Part shown: positions 42,464-51,662 of the stretch, one piece after another
Position numbering within the stretch: position 1 is the first letter of the stretch
Layout: each line of letters opens with the position of its first letter
Origin: Aeromicrobium flavum
GTDB lineage: Bacteria > Actinomycetota > Actinomycetes > Propionibacteriales > Nocardioidaceae
DNA length: 60,403 nucleotides
Assembly (NCBI RefSeq): GCF_007992115.1
Contig: NZ_BJZQ01000018.1
Coordinates: 1 to 60,403 of the forward strand
Direction: 5' to 3'
Translations under genes and position numbers: made by a program
The notes under the pieces: generated by a model
The model's database searches: none
Seen by the model: the letters and a program-made list of their open reading frames with translations, nothing else
What the model was told of the DNA's origin: nothing

Positions 42464-43924
42464 ATGACATCCATGAAGAATTTCTTCCACGGGTGGTTCG
42501 GGGGGCGCGTCCTTCTCGCTGGAGTGACGTGTGCAGCGGGACTGACGGTTCTCACCGCGCCAGCTGAGGCAGCCTCGAGCCTTCCCACACCCACCAACGT
42601 CCAGGCCGCCGATCTCGGCGGCGGGCAGGTCGCCGTCACCTGGGACCGCATCAGCGGTTCGGGGTCCTACCTCGTCGGCGTCAGCCCCGACAAGTCGACG
42701 ACCCAGTGGTCCTGGCTCGATGCGGGCGTGAGCGGCACGACCATCAATCTCAACGCCACCTTGCGGGCCGTACCGAGTTCGGGACGCTACTACGTCGTGG
42801 TTCGAGCGCGCAGCAGGGACGAGGCCGACCGCGCCACCGACGACCGGGCTTCCGCGTTCTCTCCCTGGCTTGCGGTGAACGCCGTCAGCGAGTCCATCCC
42901 GCGCTACAAGGTCGGCAGTTACAACGTCCTGAGTGCGACGTCGAGCCATGTGAACGGCGCCAAGGACAAGAACACCTTCCCGTGGGCCAAGCGTGGATCG
43001 AAGGTGATCTCGACCTTGGCGAACCTGGATCTGGACGTGTTCGCGATCCAGGAGGACAACGGTCCGATCGCCACGAAGTGGGGCTGTGCCCCGCCCATGG
43101 ACGCCTCGGCCGCTGCGTGCTTGGACCCGAAGAACGGTTCTCCGTCCCACCTGTTGGCCAAGGTCGGCGGCGAGATCCCGGTCTCCGCTCCGGCCTCCCA
43201 GCGACTGCTCATCCACGAGACCGTCGCGGCCCGGCTGGGGACGAAGTACTCCAGCTACCTCGATCCGAGTTCGAGCGAGGGTCGCATCTTCTGGCGGGCG
43301 TCCAAGTTCGACCGGGTGCGCGGCGGCGCATTCACCGATCTCTATGCGCCGAACGACTACGAGGGCGTCCGGGATTGGACGAACTGGGTGGTGCTGCAGG
43401 ACCGAGCCAGGCCGGCGTCGCGAGTCTTCGTCGTCTCGATCCACACCGCGTCGTCCACCAGCCTCAAGAACCTCGGCGCCGACCCCGACGCTGCACACCG
43501 CGCGTTCTTCGCGAACGTGGACAAGAAGGTGAAGGCCGCCAACACCGAGGGCCTGCCCGTGCTGCTGATGGGGGACTTCAACTCGCCGACCCGTTCGAAC
43601 GGCGGGCTGGACTGGCTCCGCAGGAACGGTTACGGCATCGCCAACGACGACGCCGCGACCAGGATCAATCCGACGTACCGATCCGTACGCTCGTTCCTGC
43701 CGAGCAAGGTGCCGTCCCAGTATCCGTACGACCACGTCGCCTACAAGCCCGGCTCGGGCACTCCGGTGCAGGCCGTGGCGTCCTGGGTCGTCGCCCGGAC
43801 GCGCCTGGCCGATGGCGAGAGGTGGCAGGAGAACTGCCTCGGCGTGACGAACAAGACGGTGATCGCCACCGCCGGCTGCATCGGCTCCGATCACGTGCCC
43901 GTGATGGCGTCCTTGCGCTGGTAG
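42464..43924 (+). CDS. Secreted endonuclease/exonuclease/phosphatase domain protein with fibronectin III domain
   Basis: 486 residues. A signal peptide (about 1-36, ending LTAPAEA), an FN3-like domain (about 38-135, PTPTNVQAADLGGGQVAVTWD), then an EEP fold (about 148-486) with YKVGSYNVLSA, the metal-binding Glu in VFAIQEDNGP, HTASS, GDFNSPTRS and the terminal SDHVPVMASLRW. Extracellular DNase, nucleotidase or phospholipase activity is possible. No ribosome site is seen; CACAGT 6 nt before the ATG might be a leaderless -10. Confidence 0.87.
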   Translation: MTSMKNFFHGWFGGRVLLAGVTCAAGLTVLTAPAEAASSLPTPTNVQAADLGGGQVAVTWDRISGSGSYLVGVSPDKSTTQWSWLDAGVSGTTINLNATLRAVPSSGRYYVVVRARSRDEADRATDDRASAFSPWLAVNAVSESIPRYKVGSYNVLSATSSHVNGAKDKNTFPWAKRGSKVISTLANLDLDVFAIQEDNGPIATKWGCAPPMDASAAACLDPKNGSPSHLLAKVGGEIPVSAPASQRLLIHETVAARLGTKYSSYLDPSSSEGRIFWRASKFDRVRGGAFTDLYAPNDYEGVRDWTNWVVLQDRARPASRVFVVSIHTASSTSLKNLGADPDAAHRAFFANVDKKVKAANTEGLPVLLMGDFNSPTRSNGGLDWLRRNGYGIANDDAATRINPTYRSVRSFLPSKVPSQYPYDHVAYKPGSGTPVQAVASWVVARTRLADGERWQENCLGVTNKTVIATAGCIGSDHVPVMASLRW

Positions 43925-43930
43925 CCCGCC

Positions 43931-43962
43931 GATCGGGCGGGCCCGTCAGGGTCCGCCCGATC
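43931..43962. terminator. Bidirectional terminator hairpin
   Basis: A 14-bp stem (43931-43944 with 43949-43962, one G-T pair) and the loop GTCA lie between the convergent exonuclease and TetR genes. Confidence 0.8.
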
Positions 43963-43976
43963 CCCCCGCCGCTCGC

Positions 43977-44564
43977 TCAGACCGAGGCCAGCAGCGCCCG
44001 CACGGAGCGCTCCATGATCTGGCGGCAGCGGGCTGCCGGGTAGTCGTGGTCGTCGAACATCAGCGACCAGGCGTTCCAGCTCGTGACGGCGGTGAGGGCG
44101 TCGACGAGGATCTCGGGCTCCGGCGCGGAGGCCAGCTCGGGGGCGAAGGTCTGCTGGACGTCGCGGCGCAGCCGGTCGATGTGGCCCCGGCGACTGGCGC
44201 GCAGGGCCGCGTAGTCGGGCTCGCCCAGCACGGCCGCGCGGGCGGCCGGCGCGATGTTGACCAGGCGCCGCTCCCGTTCGGCGCAGAAGCAGACGATCCG
44301 CTCGGGCAGCGGCGCCTCGAGGTCGATCTCGACCCGTAGCTCGTCGTCGGTGCGGAACCAGTACGCGACCGTGGCCCCGAGCAGGCTCTCCATGTCGCGG
44401 AAGTTCGACCATAGCGTCCGCCGCGACACCCCGGCACGCTCGGAGATCATCGTCGCAGTGGGCTTCAGGACACCCTCGCGCAGCAGGTCGGCATGCGCCT
44501 GGACGATCAACGCTCGCGTCCGTTCGCTGCGCTGCATGCGCCCGTCGGTCTGTCGGTACTCCAT
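43977..44564 (-). CDS. TetR family transcriptional regulator
   Basis: 195 residues. N-terminal HTH (RSERTRALIVQAHADLLREGVLKPTATMISERAGVSRRTLWSNFRDMESLLGATVAYWF) and a helical ligand-binding domain with two Cys (IVCFCAERERRLV). It is divergent from the livF-led operon across a perfect palindrome, so it is the likely regulator of that uptake system and its ligand may be the imported acid or its CoA ester. Start ATG at 44564; an in-frame ATG at 44537 is also possible. Confidence 0.87.
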   Translation of the reverse strand: MEYRQTDGRMQRSERTRALIVQAHADLLREGVLKPTATMISERAGVSRRTLWSNFRDMESLLGATVAYWFRTDDELRVEIDLEAPLPERIVCFCAERERRLVNIAPAARAAVLGEPDYAALRASRRGHIDRLRRDVQQTFAPELASAPEPEILVDALTAVTSWNAWSLMFDDHDYPAARCRQIMERSVRALLASV

Positions 44565-44643
44565 TGCTCCCACCGCTCCATGCTGGCCGAGAGCACCGGA
44601 CTCCCACCTTTCGACACACCGAGTGTAGATAGATAGTGACATG

Positions 44644-44662
44644 CCTCACAACGTATGTGAGG
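44644..44662. promoter_or_regulatory. Palindromic operator candidate for the TetR regulator
   Basis: CCTCACA-ACGTA-TGTGAGG, a perfect 7-bp inverted repeat, flanked by outer partial repeats GACAT and ATGTC. It lies in the 148-nt divergent region between tetR and livF. Confidence 0.65.
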
Positions 44663-44712
44663 ATGTCGTCACCTTCGCACGAGGGGCTGCTGTCGATCAG
44701 AGGGAGTGAAGG

Positions 44713-45492
44713 TTGCTGACGGTCAAGAACCTGGAGGTCGTCTACAACGACGTCATCCTGGTCCTGCGCGGCGTGAGCCTGTCGGTGCCGGAGGGCCAGA
44801 TCGTGGCTCTCCTCGGCGCCAACGGTGCCGGCAAGACGACGCTGTTGCGCGCGCTCTCGGGCCTGCTCGACATCCACGACGGTGAGATCACCAAGGGCGA
44901 GGTGCGGCTGCGCGACCAGCCGATCCACACCTTCGACGCGCCCAAGATCGTGGCCGCCGGCCTCGGTCAGGTGCTCGAGGGCCGTCGGGTGTTCAGCGAG
45001 TTCACGGTCGAGGAGAACCTGCGCGTCGGCGGTCACACCCGCCGCGGCGGCCTGGCCGAGGGGATCGAGGAGGTCTACGAGCTCTTCCCCGTGCTCAAGG
45101 AGCGCCGCAAGAACACCGCCGGCTACCTCTCCGGCGGCGAGCAGCAGATGCTCGCGATGGGCCGAGCCCTCGTGGCCCAGCCCGAGATCCTGCTGCTGGA
45201 CGAGCCGAGCCTGGGCCTCGCGCCCCGCATCGTCGCGCAGATCAAGGACATCATCGTCCAGATCAACGAGCGCGGCACCACCGTGCTGCTGGTCGAGCAG
45301 AACGCCACGATGGCGCTGTCGATCGCCCAGCACGGCTACGTCATGGAGCACGGCAAGGTCGTGATGGACAAGCCCGCCGCCGAACTGCTCGACGACGAGG
45401 ACATCCGCGACTTCTACCTCGGCCGTGGCGACCTGGCCACCAGCTACCGCGACATCAAGCACTACAAGCGTCGGAAGCGTTGGCTGTCGTGA
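44713..45492 (+). CDS. livF: Branched-chain amino acid-type ABC transporter ATPase (LivF)
   Basis: 259 residues. Walker A LLGANGAGKTTLL, Q-loop LGQVLEGRRVFSEFTVEENL, signature LSGGEQQMLAMGRAL, Walker B EILLLDEPSLGLAP and LLVEQNATMAL: the LivF form. The start is a TTG, with AGGGAG 6-8 nt upstream, and MLTVKNLEVVYND is the usual N-terminus. It energises the LivHM permease from the cytoplasm together with LivG. First gene of the operon. The C-terminal tail is basic (HYKRRKRWLS). Confidence 0.93.
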   Translation: MLTVKNLEVVYNDVILVLRGVSLSVPEGQIVALLGANGAGKTTLLRALSGLLDIHDGEITKGEVRLRDQPIHTFDAPKIVAAGLGQVLEGRRVFSEFTVEENLRVGGHTRRGGLAEGIEEVYELFPVLKERRKNTAGYLSGGEQQMLAMGRALVAQPEILLLDEPSLGLAPRIVAQIKDIIVQINERGTTVLLVEQNATMALSIAQHGYVMEHGKVVMDKPAAELLDDEDIRDFYLGRGDLATSYRDIKHYKRRKRWLS

Positions 45493-45554
45493 GCGCCGCG
45501 TCCCCCCACGCCCCGTCGTCCACCGTCTCGCCCCGTCCCGTCCCGGAGGGTCAC

Positions 45555-46361
45555 GTGTCCGAACCTGTCGTCAGCGTGCGAGGCGTCGAGCTCGCGTTCT
45601 CGGGGGTCAAGGCCCTCCAGGGCGTCGACTTCGACGTCTTCGACAACGAGCTCTTCGCCGTCATCGGCCCCAACGGGGCGGGCAAGACGTCGATCTTCAA
45701 CGTCCTGTCGGGCGTCTACCGACCCCAGCAGGGCACGGTCGAGTTCGCGGGCACCGACATCCGCGGGATGCGCCCGCACAAGATCGCCAACCTCGGCATG
45801 GCGCGCACGTTCCAGAACATCGAGCTGTTCGAGAACCTCGACGTCGTCGACAACCTGATGCTCGGCCGCCATGCTCACCTGGGCTACGGCTGGGCGGCGT
45901 CCGTCGCCTGGTTCGGCAAGGCCAAGCGCGCCGAGGTGGCCAACCGCCGCCGGGTCGAGGAGATCATCGACTTCCTCGAGATCGAGGGCTACCGCCAGCT
46001 GCCCGTCGGCATGCTGCCCTACGGCATCCAGAAGCGCATCGAGCTGGGTCGCGCCCTGGCGATGGAGCCGAAGCTGCTGCTGCTCGACGAGCCGGTCGCT
46101 GGCATGAACGGCGAGGAGACCGAGGACATGGCGCGGTTCATCCTCGACATCCGCAACGAGCTGAGGATCCCGATGATCCTCGTCGAGCACGACATGGGAC
46201 TGGTCATGGACCTGGCCGACCGCGTCATGGCGATGGACTTCGGCAAGCCCGTCGCCACCGGCACGCCCCACGAGGTGCAGTCGCACCCCGACGTCATCCG
46301 GGCCTACCTCGGGCCGGTCGACGACGCCACCCTGGCCGAGGTGCAGGGGGAGCTGGCATGA
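45555..46361 (+). CDS. livG: Branched-chain amino acid-type ABC transporter ATPase (LivG)
   Basis: 268 residues from the GTG at 45555, which has GGAGGG 4-6 nt upstream; an in-frame GTG at 45489 that overlaps the livF stop would add a 22-residue Ser/Pro-rich tail that LivG proteins lack. Walker A GPNGAGKTS, Q-loop MARTFQNIELFENL, Walker B LLLLDEPVAGMN and the LivG-type C-terminal extension (IRAYLG). The signature region reads LPYGIQKRIELGRAL in place of LSGGQ, the normal LivG form. The ATG of the ligase overlaps its stop. Confidence 0.9.
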   Translation: MSEPVVSVRGVELAFSGVKALQGVDFDVFDNELFAVIGPNGAGKTSIFNVLSGVYRPQQGTVEFAGTDIRGMRPHKIANLGMARTFQNIELFENLDVVDNLMLGRHAHLGYGWAASVAWFGKAKRAEVANRRRVEEIIDFLEIEGYRQLPVGMLPYGIQKRIELGRALAMEPKLLLLDEPVAGMNGEETEDMARFILDIRNELRIPMILVEHDMGLVMDLADRVMAMDFGKPVATGTPHEVQSHPDVIRAYLGPVDDATLAEVQGELA

Positions 46362-48226
46362 CCGCCACGAACACGCTGCCGCAGCGGATCCGCGAGCGCG
46401 CGCAGGACACCCCCCACCGTGTCGCCATGCGCGAGAAGAACTTCGGCCTGTGGGAGGAGGTGTCGTGGGCCGACTACTGGGAGCGCTCGGCCCTGGTCGG
46501 CCACGCGCTGATCGCCCTGGGCGTCGAGGTCGGCGACCGCGTCGCCGTCCACAGCGAGAACCGCTGCGAGTGGCTCTACTCCGACATCGGCATCACCGCG
46601 GTCCGCGCCGGCACCGTCGGGCTCTACCCGACCAACCCGGCCGCCGAGGTGCTGCACGTCCTGCGCGACTCCGGCTCGTGCGTCCTCATCGCCGAGGACC
46701 AGGAGCAGGTCGACAAGTACCTCGAGATCGCCGACGAGCTGCCCGACCTGCGCACGGTCGTCTACATCGACCCGCGCGGCATCCGCGGGCGGTACGACGA
46801 CCCGCGGCTCCTCTCCTGGGACGACTTCCTCGCCCTCGGCGAGCAGCACCGCGCCGAGCACCCCGGCGCCGTCACCGAGCGGCTCGAGGCGGCCCAGCCC
46901 GACGACCTCGCCACCTTGGTCTACACGTCCGGCACCACCGGGCCGCCCAAGGGCGCGATGCTGTCGATCGCGAACATCGAGTTCGTCATCGAGACGCTCC
47001 GGAGCGGCGGCGCGTTCGTCGACCCGCCGGCCAGCGACCGCGACCTCGTCGTGTCCTACCTGCCGCTGTGCCACGTGGCCGAGCGCGTCTTCACGACCTG
47101 GTTCAACGCCGCGGTCGGCTCGCAGGTCAACTTCGCCGAGTCGATCGAGACCGTCCAGCAGGCACTCCGCGAGGTGCAGCCGACGCTGCTCTTCGGCGTC
47201 CCCCGCATCTGGGAGAAGATCGCCGCCGGCGTCCACATCCGGATGAGCGGCGCCTCGTGGTTCAAGCGCAAGAACTTCGACTTCTGGATGAAGCGCGCCG
47301 CGTGGATCGGGCGCACCCTCGTCGAGAACCAGGGCAACCACACCCCCGCCACGCGCGCGGTCTACGCCGCCGGGTGGGTGTGCCTCTACCGGCCGCTGCG
47401 CGAGCGGCTCGGACTGGGCAAGGTCCGGTACGCCGCGTCGGGCGCGGCCCCGATCGCGCCCGAGGTGCTCGAGTTCTTCATGGGCATCGGCATCCGCATG
47501 CACGAGGTCTACGGCATGACCGAGAACTCCGCGATCGCGACGGCGAACATGGCCGGCCGGGTCAAGGTCGGCACGGTCGGCGAGCCGCAGATCGGCACCG
47601 AGGTGCGGATCGACGACGAGACCGGCGAGATCCTCACCCGGCACCCGGGCACGTTCGCCGGCTACTGGAACAACCCCGAGGCCACGGCCCGCACGGTCGA
47701 CCCCGACGGCTGGCTGCACACCGGCGACGTCGGCGAGTGGGTCGACGGCACGCACATCAAGATCACCGACCGGATCAAGGACATCATCATCACCGCAGGT
47801 GGCAAGAACATCAGTCCCAGCGAGATCGAGAACAGCCTCAAGTCGTCGCCGTACATCAAGGAGGCGATCGTCATCGGCGACCGCCGCAAGTACCTGACGG
47901 CGCTGATCGGCATCGAGCTCGACACCGTCGGCGACTGGGCCCAGCAGCAGAAGCTCGGGTTCACGACCTACCGCGACCTGTCCGAGAAGCCCGAGGTCAT
48001 CGCGCTGGTGCAGTCGATCGTCGACGAGACGAACCGCAAGTTCGCCAGCGTCGAGACGATCAAGCGCTTCGCGATGCTGCCGAAGGAGCTCGACCACGAG
48101 GAGGGCGAGCTCACGGCCACCCAGAAGATCAAGCGCTCGGCGATCAACGAGCGCTTCGCCGACGCCATCGAGGGGCTCTACTCCGACACCGACCGCGTCA
48201 TCGCGACCGAGGAGCTGAAGGCATGA
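46358..48226 (+). CDS. AMP-binding acyl-CoA ligase (long-chain fatty-acid type)
   Basis: 622 residues of the ANL superfamily. P-loop TLVYTSGTTGPPKGAML, the A5 motif YGMTENSA, A7 GWLHTGDVGEW, A8 DRIKDIIITAGGKNISPSEIEN and the catalytic Lys near TATQKIKRS. It activates a carboxylic acid with ATP and CoA. Sitting inside the liv operon (4-nt overlaps with livG and livH), it probably traps the imported substrate. The length and LSYLPLCHVAER motif match long-chain/FadD15-like ligases, but the substrate cannot be told from this. Confidence 0.92.
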   Translation: MTATNTLPQRIRERAQDTPHRVAMREKNFGLWEEVSWADYWERSALVGHALIALGVEVGDRVAVHSENRCEWLYSDIGITAVRAGTVGLYPTNPAAEVLHVLRDSGSCVLIAEDQEQVDKYLEIADELPDLRTVVYIDPRGIRGRYDDPRLLSWDDFLALGEQHRAEHPGAVTERLEAAQPDDLATLVYTSGTTGPPKGAMLSIANIEFVIETLRSGGAFVDPPASDRDLVVSYLPLCHVAERVFTTWFNAAVGSQVNFAESIETVQQALREVQPTLLFGVPRIWEKIAAGVHIRMSGASWFKRKNFDFWMKRAAWIGRTLVENQGNHTPATRAVYAAGWVCLYRPLRERLGLGKVRYAASGAAPIAPEVLEFFMGIGIRMHEVYGMTENSAIATANMAGRVKVGTVGEPQIGTEVRIDDETGEILTRHPGTFAGYWNNPEATARTVDPDGWLHTGDVGEWVDGTHIKITDRIKDIIITAGGKNISPSEIENSLKSSPYIKEAIVIGDRRKYLTALIGIELDTVGDWAQQQKLGFTTYRDLSEKPEVIALVQSIVDETNRKFASVETIKRFAMLPKELDHEEGELTATQKIKRSAINERFADAIEGLYSDTDRVIATEELKA

Positions 48227-49119
48227 CCACCTTCCTGCAGTCCGTCCTCAACGGCTTCGCCCAGGGATCGATCTACGCCCTGCTCGCGCTGGGCTACGTG
48301 ATGATCTACAAGGCCACGCACGTCATCAGCTTCGCCCAGCCGGCCCTCATGGTGTGCGGCGGACTGTTCGCCTACCACGCGACGAGCGTCTTCGAACTGC
48401 CCTTCTGGCCGGCGCTCATCGTCGCGATCATCGCCGGCGCGCTGCTGGGCATGCTGGTCGAGCGGCTCGCGCTGCGGCCCATGGTCGGCAAGCCGGTGTT
48501 CACGCTCGCGATCATCACGATCGGCGTCGACATCGTGCTGCGCATCTTCGCCAACCGGTACATGGGCCCCGACCCGCGCTCGGTCCCGTACCCCGGCGGC
48601 AGCAACCGCCTCGAGTTCTGGGGCCTGTCGATCTCGCACCAGCGGCTCGGCCTGATCGTCGTCACCGCGGTCACCGTCGCGGCCTTGGCGATGTTCTTCC
48701 GCTACGCCAAGACCGGCCTCGCCATGCGCGCCACGGCGCTCAACCAGGAGACCGCGCTGGCGCAGGGCATCCGCGTGGGCACGATGTTCGCCCTGGCGTG
48801 GGCCATCGCCGGCGGGCTGGCGGCCATCGCCGGCACCTTCGTCGCGGCCACCGGCGCCGGCATGGAGCAGAACACCTGGATCATCGCGCTGAAGGCACTG
48901 CCGGCGATCATCATCGGCGGCCTCGACAGCATCCCCGGCGCGGTCATCGGCGGCCTGGCCGTCGGCCTGGTCGAGTCGATCACCGCGGTCTACCAGCCCG
49001 ACGTCGCGCCGTGGCTGGGCAACAACTTCGCCCTCGTCGCGCCCTACGCCCTGATGTTCCTGGTCCTGCTGGTCAAACCGTACGGACTCTTCGGCACGAA
49101 GGAGGTGGAGCGGGTATGA
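48223..49119 (+). CDS. livH: Branched-chain amino acid-type ABC permease (LivH)
   Basis: 298 residues with about eight TM helices and the LivH signature near residues 210-250 (NQETALAQGIRVGTMFALAWAIAGGLAAIAGTF). N-terminal LNGFAQGSIYALLALGYVMIYKATHVISFAQ is classic. It forms the inner-membrane channel with LivM. The ATG overlaps the ligase stop; the stop overlaps the livM start. Confidence 0.94.
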   Translation: MTTFLQSVLNGFAQGSIYALLALGYVMIYKATHVISFAQPALMVCGGLFAYHATSVFELPFWPALIVAIIAGALLGMLVERLALRPMVGKPVFTLAIITIGVDIVLRIFANRYMGPDPRSVPYPGGSNRLEFWGLSISHQRLGLIVVTAVTVAALAMFFRYAKTGLAMRATALNQETALAQGIRVGTMFALAWAIAGGLAAIAGTFVAATGAGMEQNTWIIALKALPAIIIGGLDSIPGAVIGGLAVGLVESITAVYQPDVAPWLGNNFALVAPYALMFLVLLVKPYGLFGTKEVERV

Positions 49120-50255
49120 CCACCATGCTGCGCTCTGCGCCCCCCGCCCAGGCCAGGAAGTCCACCGGCGTCCGCGGCCGCCCCCTGCTGCGCACGAGCT
49201 ACCACCAGGACCTGGCCCTGGCCAACACGCCGGCCAAGCGCCGGAGCGTCATCGGCCTGGTCATCGCCTCGTTCGTCGTGCCGTTCCTGCTGACCGACGA
49301 CCTGCTGCAGGTGCTGACGCTCGGCATGATCTCGGCCGTCGGCGCGATCGGCCTGAACCTCGTCACCGGCTACGCCGGCCAGGTCTCGCTGGGCCACGCG
49401 TTCTTCATCGGCGTGGGCGCCTACACCGGCGCCGTCCTCGGTGGCGATCCCGACGGCGCGATGCTCGGCTACGGCCTGCCGATGTGGATCTGGCTGCCGG
49501 CGGCCGGTGTCGTCGCGGCCGTCGCCGGACTGATCGTCGGACCGCTGGCGGTGCGCCTGCGCGGTCTCTACCTCGCGATCGTCACGCTCGGCCTGGTGTT
49601 CCTGGGCGACCACGTGTTCCGCGAGGCCCGCGAGATCACCGGCGGTCCCGGTGTCGGCCGTCGCGGCGCCGAGCTGGAGCTGTTCGGCATCGACTTCTCC
49701 TCGATGGAGCCGATCTCGGGCCTGTCCCGCGGCCAGGCGCAGTTCTTCCTGGCGCTGGTCTTCCTGATCATCTTCGCCATCCTGGGCCGCAACATCGCCC
49801 GCTCGGGCGTCGGCCGCGCGTTCGGCGCCGTCCGCGACCGCGACGTCGCCGCCGCCGTCATCGGCGTCGACCTGACGAAGTACAAGGTCATGGCGTTCGC
49901 GATGTCGTCGTTCTTCGCCGGCGTCACCGGCGCGCTCTACTACGCCGTCATCGGCGTGTTCGAGCCCGGCGCGTTCAGCCTGCTGCTGTCGATCCAGTAC
50001 CTCGCGATGGTGCTCATCGGCGGCGTCGCCACGATCAGCGGCTCGATCATGGGCGCGCTCTTCATCGCCCTGCTGCCCCGGCTGAGCCAGTTCATCGCCG
50101 GCTTCGTGCCCGACGGGCTGATCTCGGTCTTCCAGCTCGAGGCGATCCTCTACGGCCTGCTGATCATGGGCTTCCTGATCTTCGAGCCGCGCGGACTGTT
50201 CGGGATCTGGACCCGGATCCGCAACTACTGGAAGGGCTGGCCCTTCTCCTACTAG
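49116..50255 (+). CDS. livM: Branched-chain amino acid-type ABC permease (LivM)
   Basis: 379 residues, about nine TM helices. The LivM signature is GLNLVTGYAGQVSLGHAFFIGVGAY, with the conserved GRAFGAVRDRDVAAAVIGVD loop and C-terminal FEPRGLFGIW. The first 45 residues form a cytoplasmic tail with many Arg/Lys. It pairs with LivH. Overlaps livH by 4 nt; 66 nt separate it from the binding protein. Confidence 0.94.
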   Translation: MTTMLRSAPPAQARKSTGVRGRPLLRTSYHQDLALANTPAKRRSVIGLVIASFVVPFLLTDDLLQVLTLGMISAVGAIGLNLVTGYAGQVSLGHAFFIGVGAYTGAVLGGDPDGAMLGYGLPMWIWLPAAGVVAAVAGLIVGPLAVRLRGLYLAIVTLGLVFLGDHVFREAREITGGPGVGRRGAELELFGIDFSSMEPISGLSRGQAQFFLALVFLIIFAILGRNIARSGVGRAFGAVRDRDVAAAVIGVDLTKYKVMAFAMSSFFAGVTGALYYAVIGVFEPGAFSLLLSIQYLAMVLIGGVATISGSIMGALFIALLPRLSQFIAGFVPDGLISVFQLEAILYGLLIMGFLIFEPRGLFGIWTRIRNYWKGWPFSY

Positions 50256-50321
50256 ACCCCGGCCGCGAGGCCGCTGGCGGTGCACCCCGCACCGTCGAAC
50301 CACCCCAGGAGGAAATCGAAG

Positions 50322-51617
50322 ATGAAGCAACACCGAAAGTTGGCCCGCGTGGTCGCCGGTGCGGCGGTGGCGGCCCTCGTGCTGACGGGCTGCCGCGGCG
50401 GCGGGGACGAGGACAGTGCCTCCGGGCCCGGCATCACCGAGGAGGCGTGTCCCGACGCCGTGAACAAGGACAACGGCTGCATCTACCTCGGTGCGATCTC
50501 CGACCTCACCAAGGGCCCGTTCGCCCCGCTGGCCGTGCCCATCACCGACGCGCAGAAGGCGTTCTGGAAGAAGGTCAACGAGGACGGCGGCGTGGGCGGC
50601 TTCGACGTCAACATCGACAAGTACATCGCCGACGCGGAGTACAACCCCGAGATCCACAACAAGAAGTACCAGGAGATGCGCAACGACGTCCTGGCGCTGG
50701 GCCAGACCCTCGGCTCCTCGCAGACGCTCGCGATCCTGGAGGACATGAAGGCCGACGACGTCATCGGCGTGCCGGCCTCGTGGAACTCTGCCTGGGACTT
50801 CGAGGACCAGATCCTGCAGTCCGGTGCCAACTACTGCTTCGAGGCCATGAACGGCGTCGACTGGGCGGTCGCGAACCGTGGCGTGAAGGGCAAGGTCCTG
50901 GCGATCCACTACCCGAACGACTACGGCGGAGACGCCGCGGCCGGCGTCGAGGCCGCCGCCAAGGCGAACAACCTCGACTTCAAGGCCGTCGAGACCGCCA
51001 CCGGCCAGGACAACCAGGCCGGTGCCGTCGCCGCGGTGCTGAAGGAGAAGCCCGACCTGGTCTACGTCACCACCGGACCGGCCGAGATGGCCACGATCCT
51101 CGGTGGCGCGGCCGCGCAGGGCTGGAAGGGCACCGTCGTCGGCTCGAGCCCGACCTGGAACCCGGCGCTGCTGCAGACCGAGGCGGCCCCGGCCCTGGAG
51201 GCGATGTACTTCCAGGCCGGTCCGTGGGGTCCGTGGGGCACCGAGTCCGACGGCCACAAGGCCATGCGTGACGCCCTGGCCGAGGTCGACTCGCCCAGCG
51301 ACGGCTACACGGCGGGCTGGGTGTGGGAGTACCCGCTGCTCGCCGCGCTCAAGGCCGCTGCCGACATGGACGGCGGCGTCACCCGTGAGAACGTCGTGAA
51401 GGCCGCGAAGGACCTGGACAGCGTCGACTACGAGGGCATGCTGCCCGACGACGCGTTCAACCAGACCGGCGAGGCGAACGACGTGGCCTGGCGCCAGAGC
51501 GTGATCTCCAAGGTCGACAAGGAGGCGCCCACCGGTGTCTCGATCGCCGAGGAGATGAAGGCCGGCCCGACGGCCGAGGGCTACGACTACACCGAGCCCT
51601 GCTTCGCGCTGAACTGA
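50322..51617 (+). CDS. ABC substrate-binding lipoprotein (LivJ/LivK-like)
   Basis: 431 residues. A lipoprotein signal (MKQHRKLARVVAGAAVAALVLTGC) and a type I periplasmic-binding fold (ACPDAVNKDNGCIYLGAISDLTKGPFAPLAVPITDAQKAFWKKVNEDGGVGG). The binding cleft is larger and has more aromatic residues than in amino-acid receptors, so an aromatic or hydrophobic acid is possible. AGGAGG is 9 nt before the ATG. Last gene of the operon, ending at a terminator. Confidence 0.92.
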   Translation: MKQHRKLARVVAGAAVAALVLTGCRGGGDEDSASGPGITEEACPDAVNKDNGCIYLGAISDLTKGPFAPLAVPITDAQKAFWKKVNEDGGVGGFDVNIDKYIADAEYNPEIHNKKYQEMRNDVLALGQTLGSSQTLAILEDMKADDVIGVPASWNSAWDFEDQILQSGANYCFEAMNGVDWAVANRGVKGKVLAIHYPNDYGGDAAAGVEAAAKANNLDFKAVETATGQDNQAGAVAAVLKEKPDLVYVTTGPAEMATILGGAAAQGWKGTVVGSSPTWNPALLQTEAAPALEAMYFQAGPWGPWGTESDGHKAMRDALAEVDSPSDGYTAGWVWEYPLLAALKAAADMDGGVTRENVVKAAKDLDSVDYEGMLPDDAFNQTGEANDVAWRQSVISKVDKEAPTGVSIAEEMKAGPTAEGYDYTEPCFALN

Positions 51618-51627
51618 CAGGACAGGA

Positions 51628-51655
51628 GGGGGCCGGCCCGCGAGGGTCGGCCCCC
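51628..51655. terminator. Terminator hairpin between the liv operon and the ABC-F gene
   Basis: 12-bp stem (51628-51639 with 51644-51655, one G-T pair) and loop GCGA, followed by TTCGT. The two genes converge here. Confidence 0.8.
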
Positions 51656-51662
51656 TTCGTCG

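Noticed and set aside
41567..43894. A 775-codon open frame antisense to ppgK and the exonuclease gene
   Set aside because: It crosses two real genes, has Gly/Arg/Val-rich low-complexity content and no recognisable fold.
45489..45554. A longer LivG start at the GTG overlapping the livF stop
   Set aside because: It adds a Ser/Pro-rich tail atypical for LivG, while the GTG at 45555 has GGAGGG at good spacing. The overlap-type start cannot be excluded.
46450..49119. An 889-codon frame over the acyl-CoA ligase and livH
   Set aside because: Only the last part is real (LivH from 48223). The rest is the Arg-rich alternative frame of the ligase gene.
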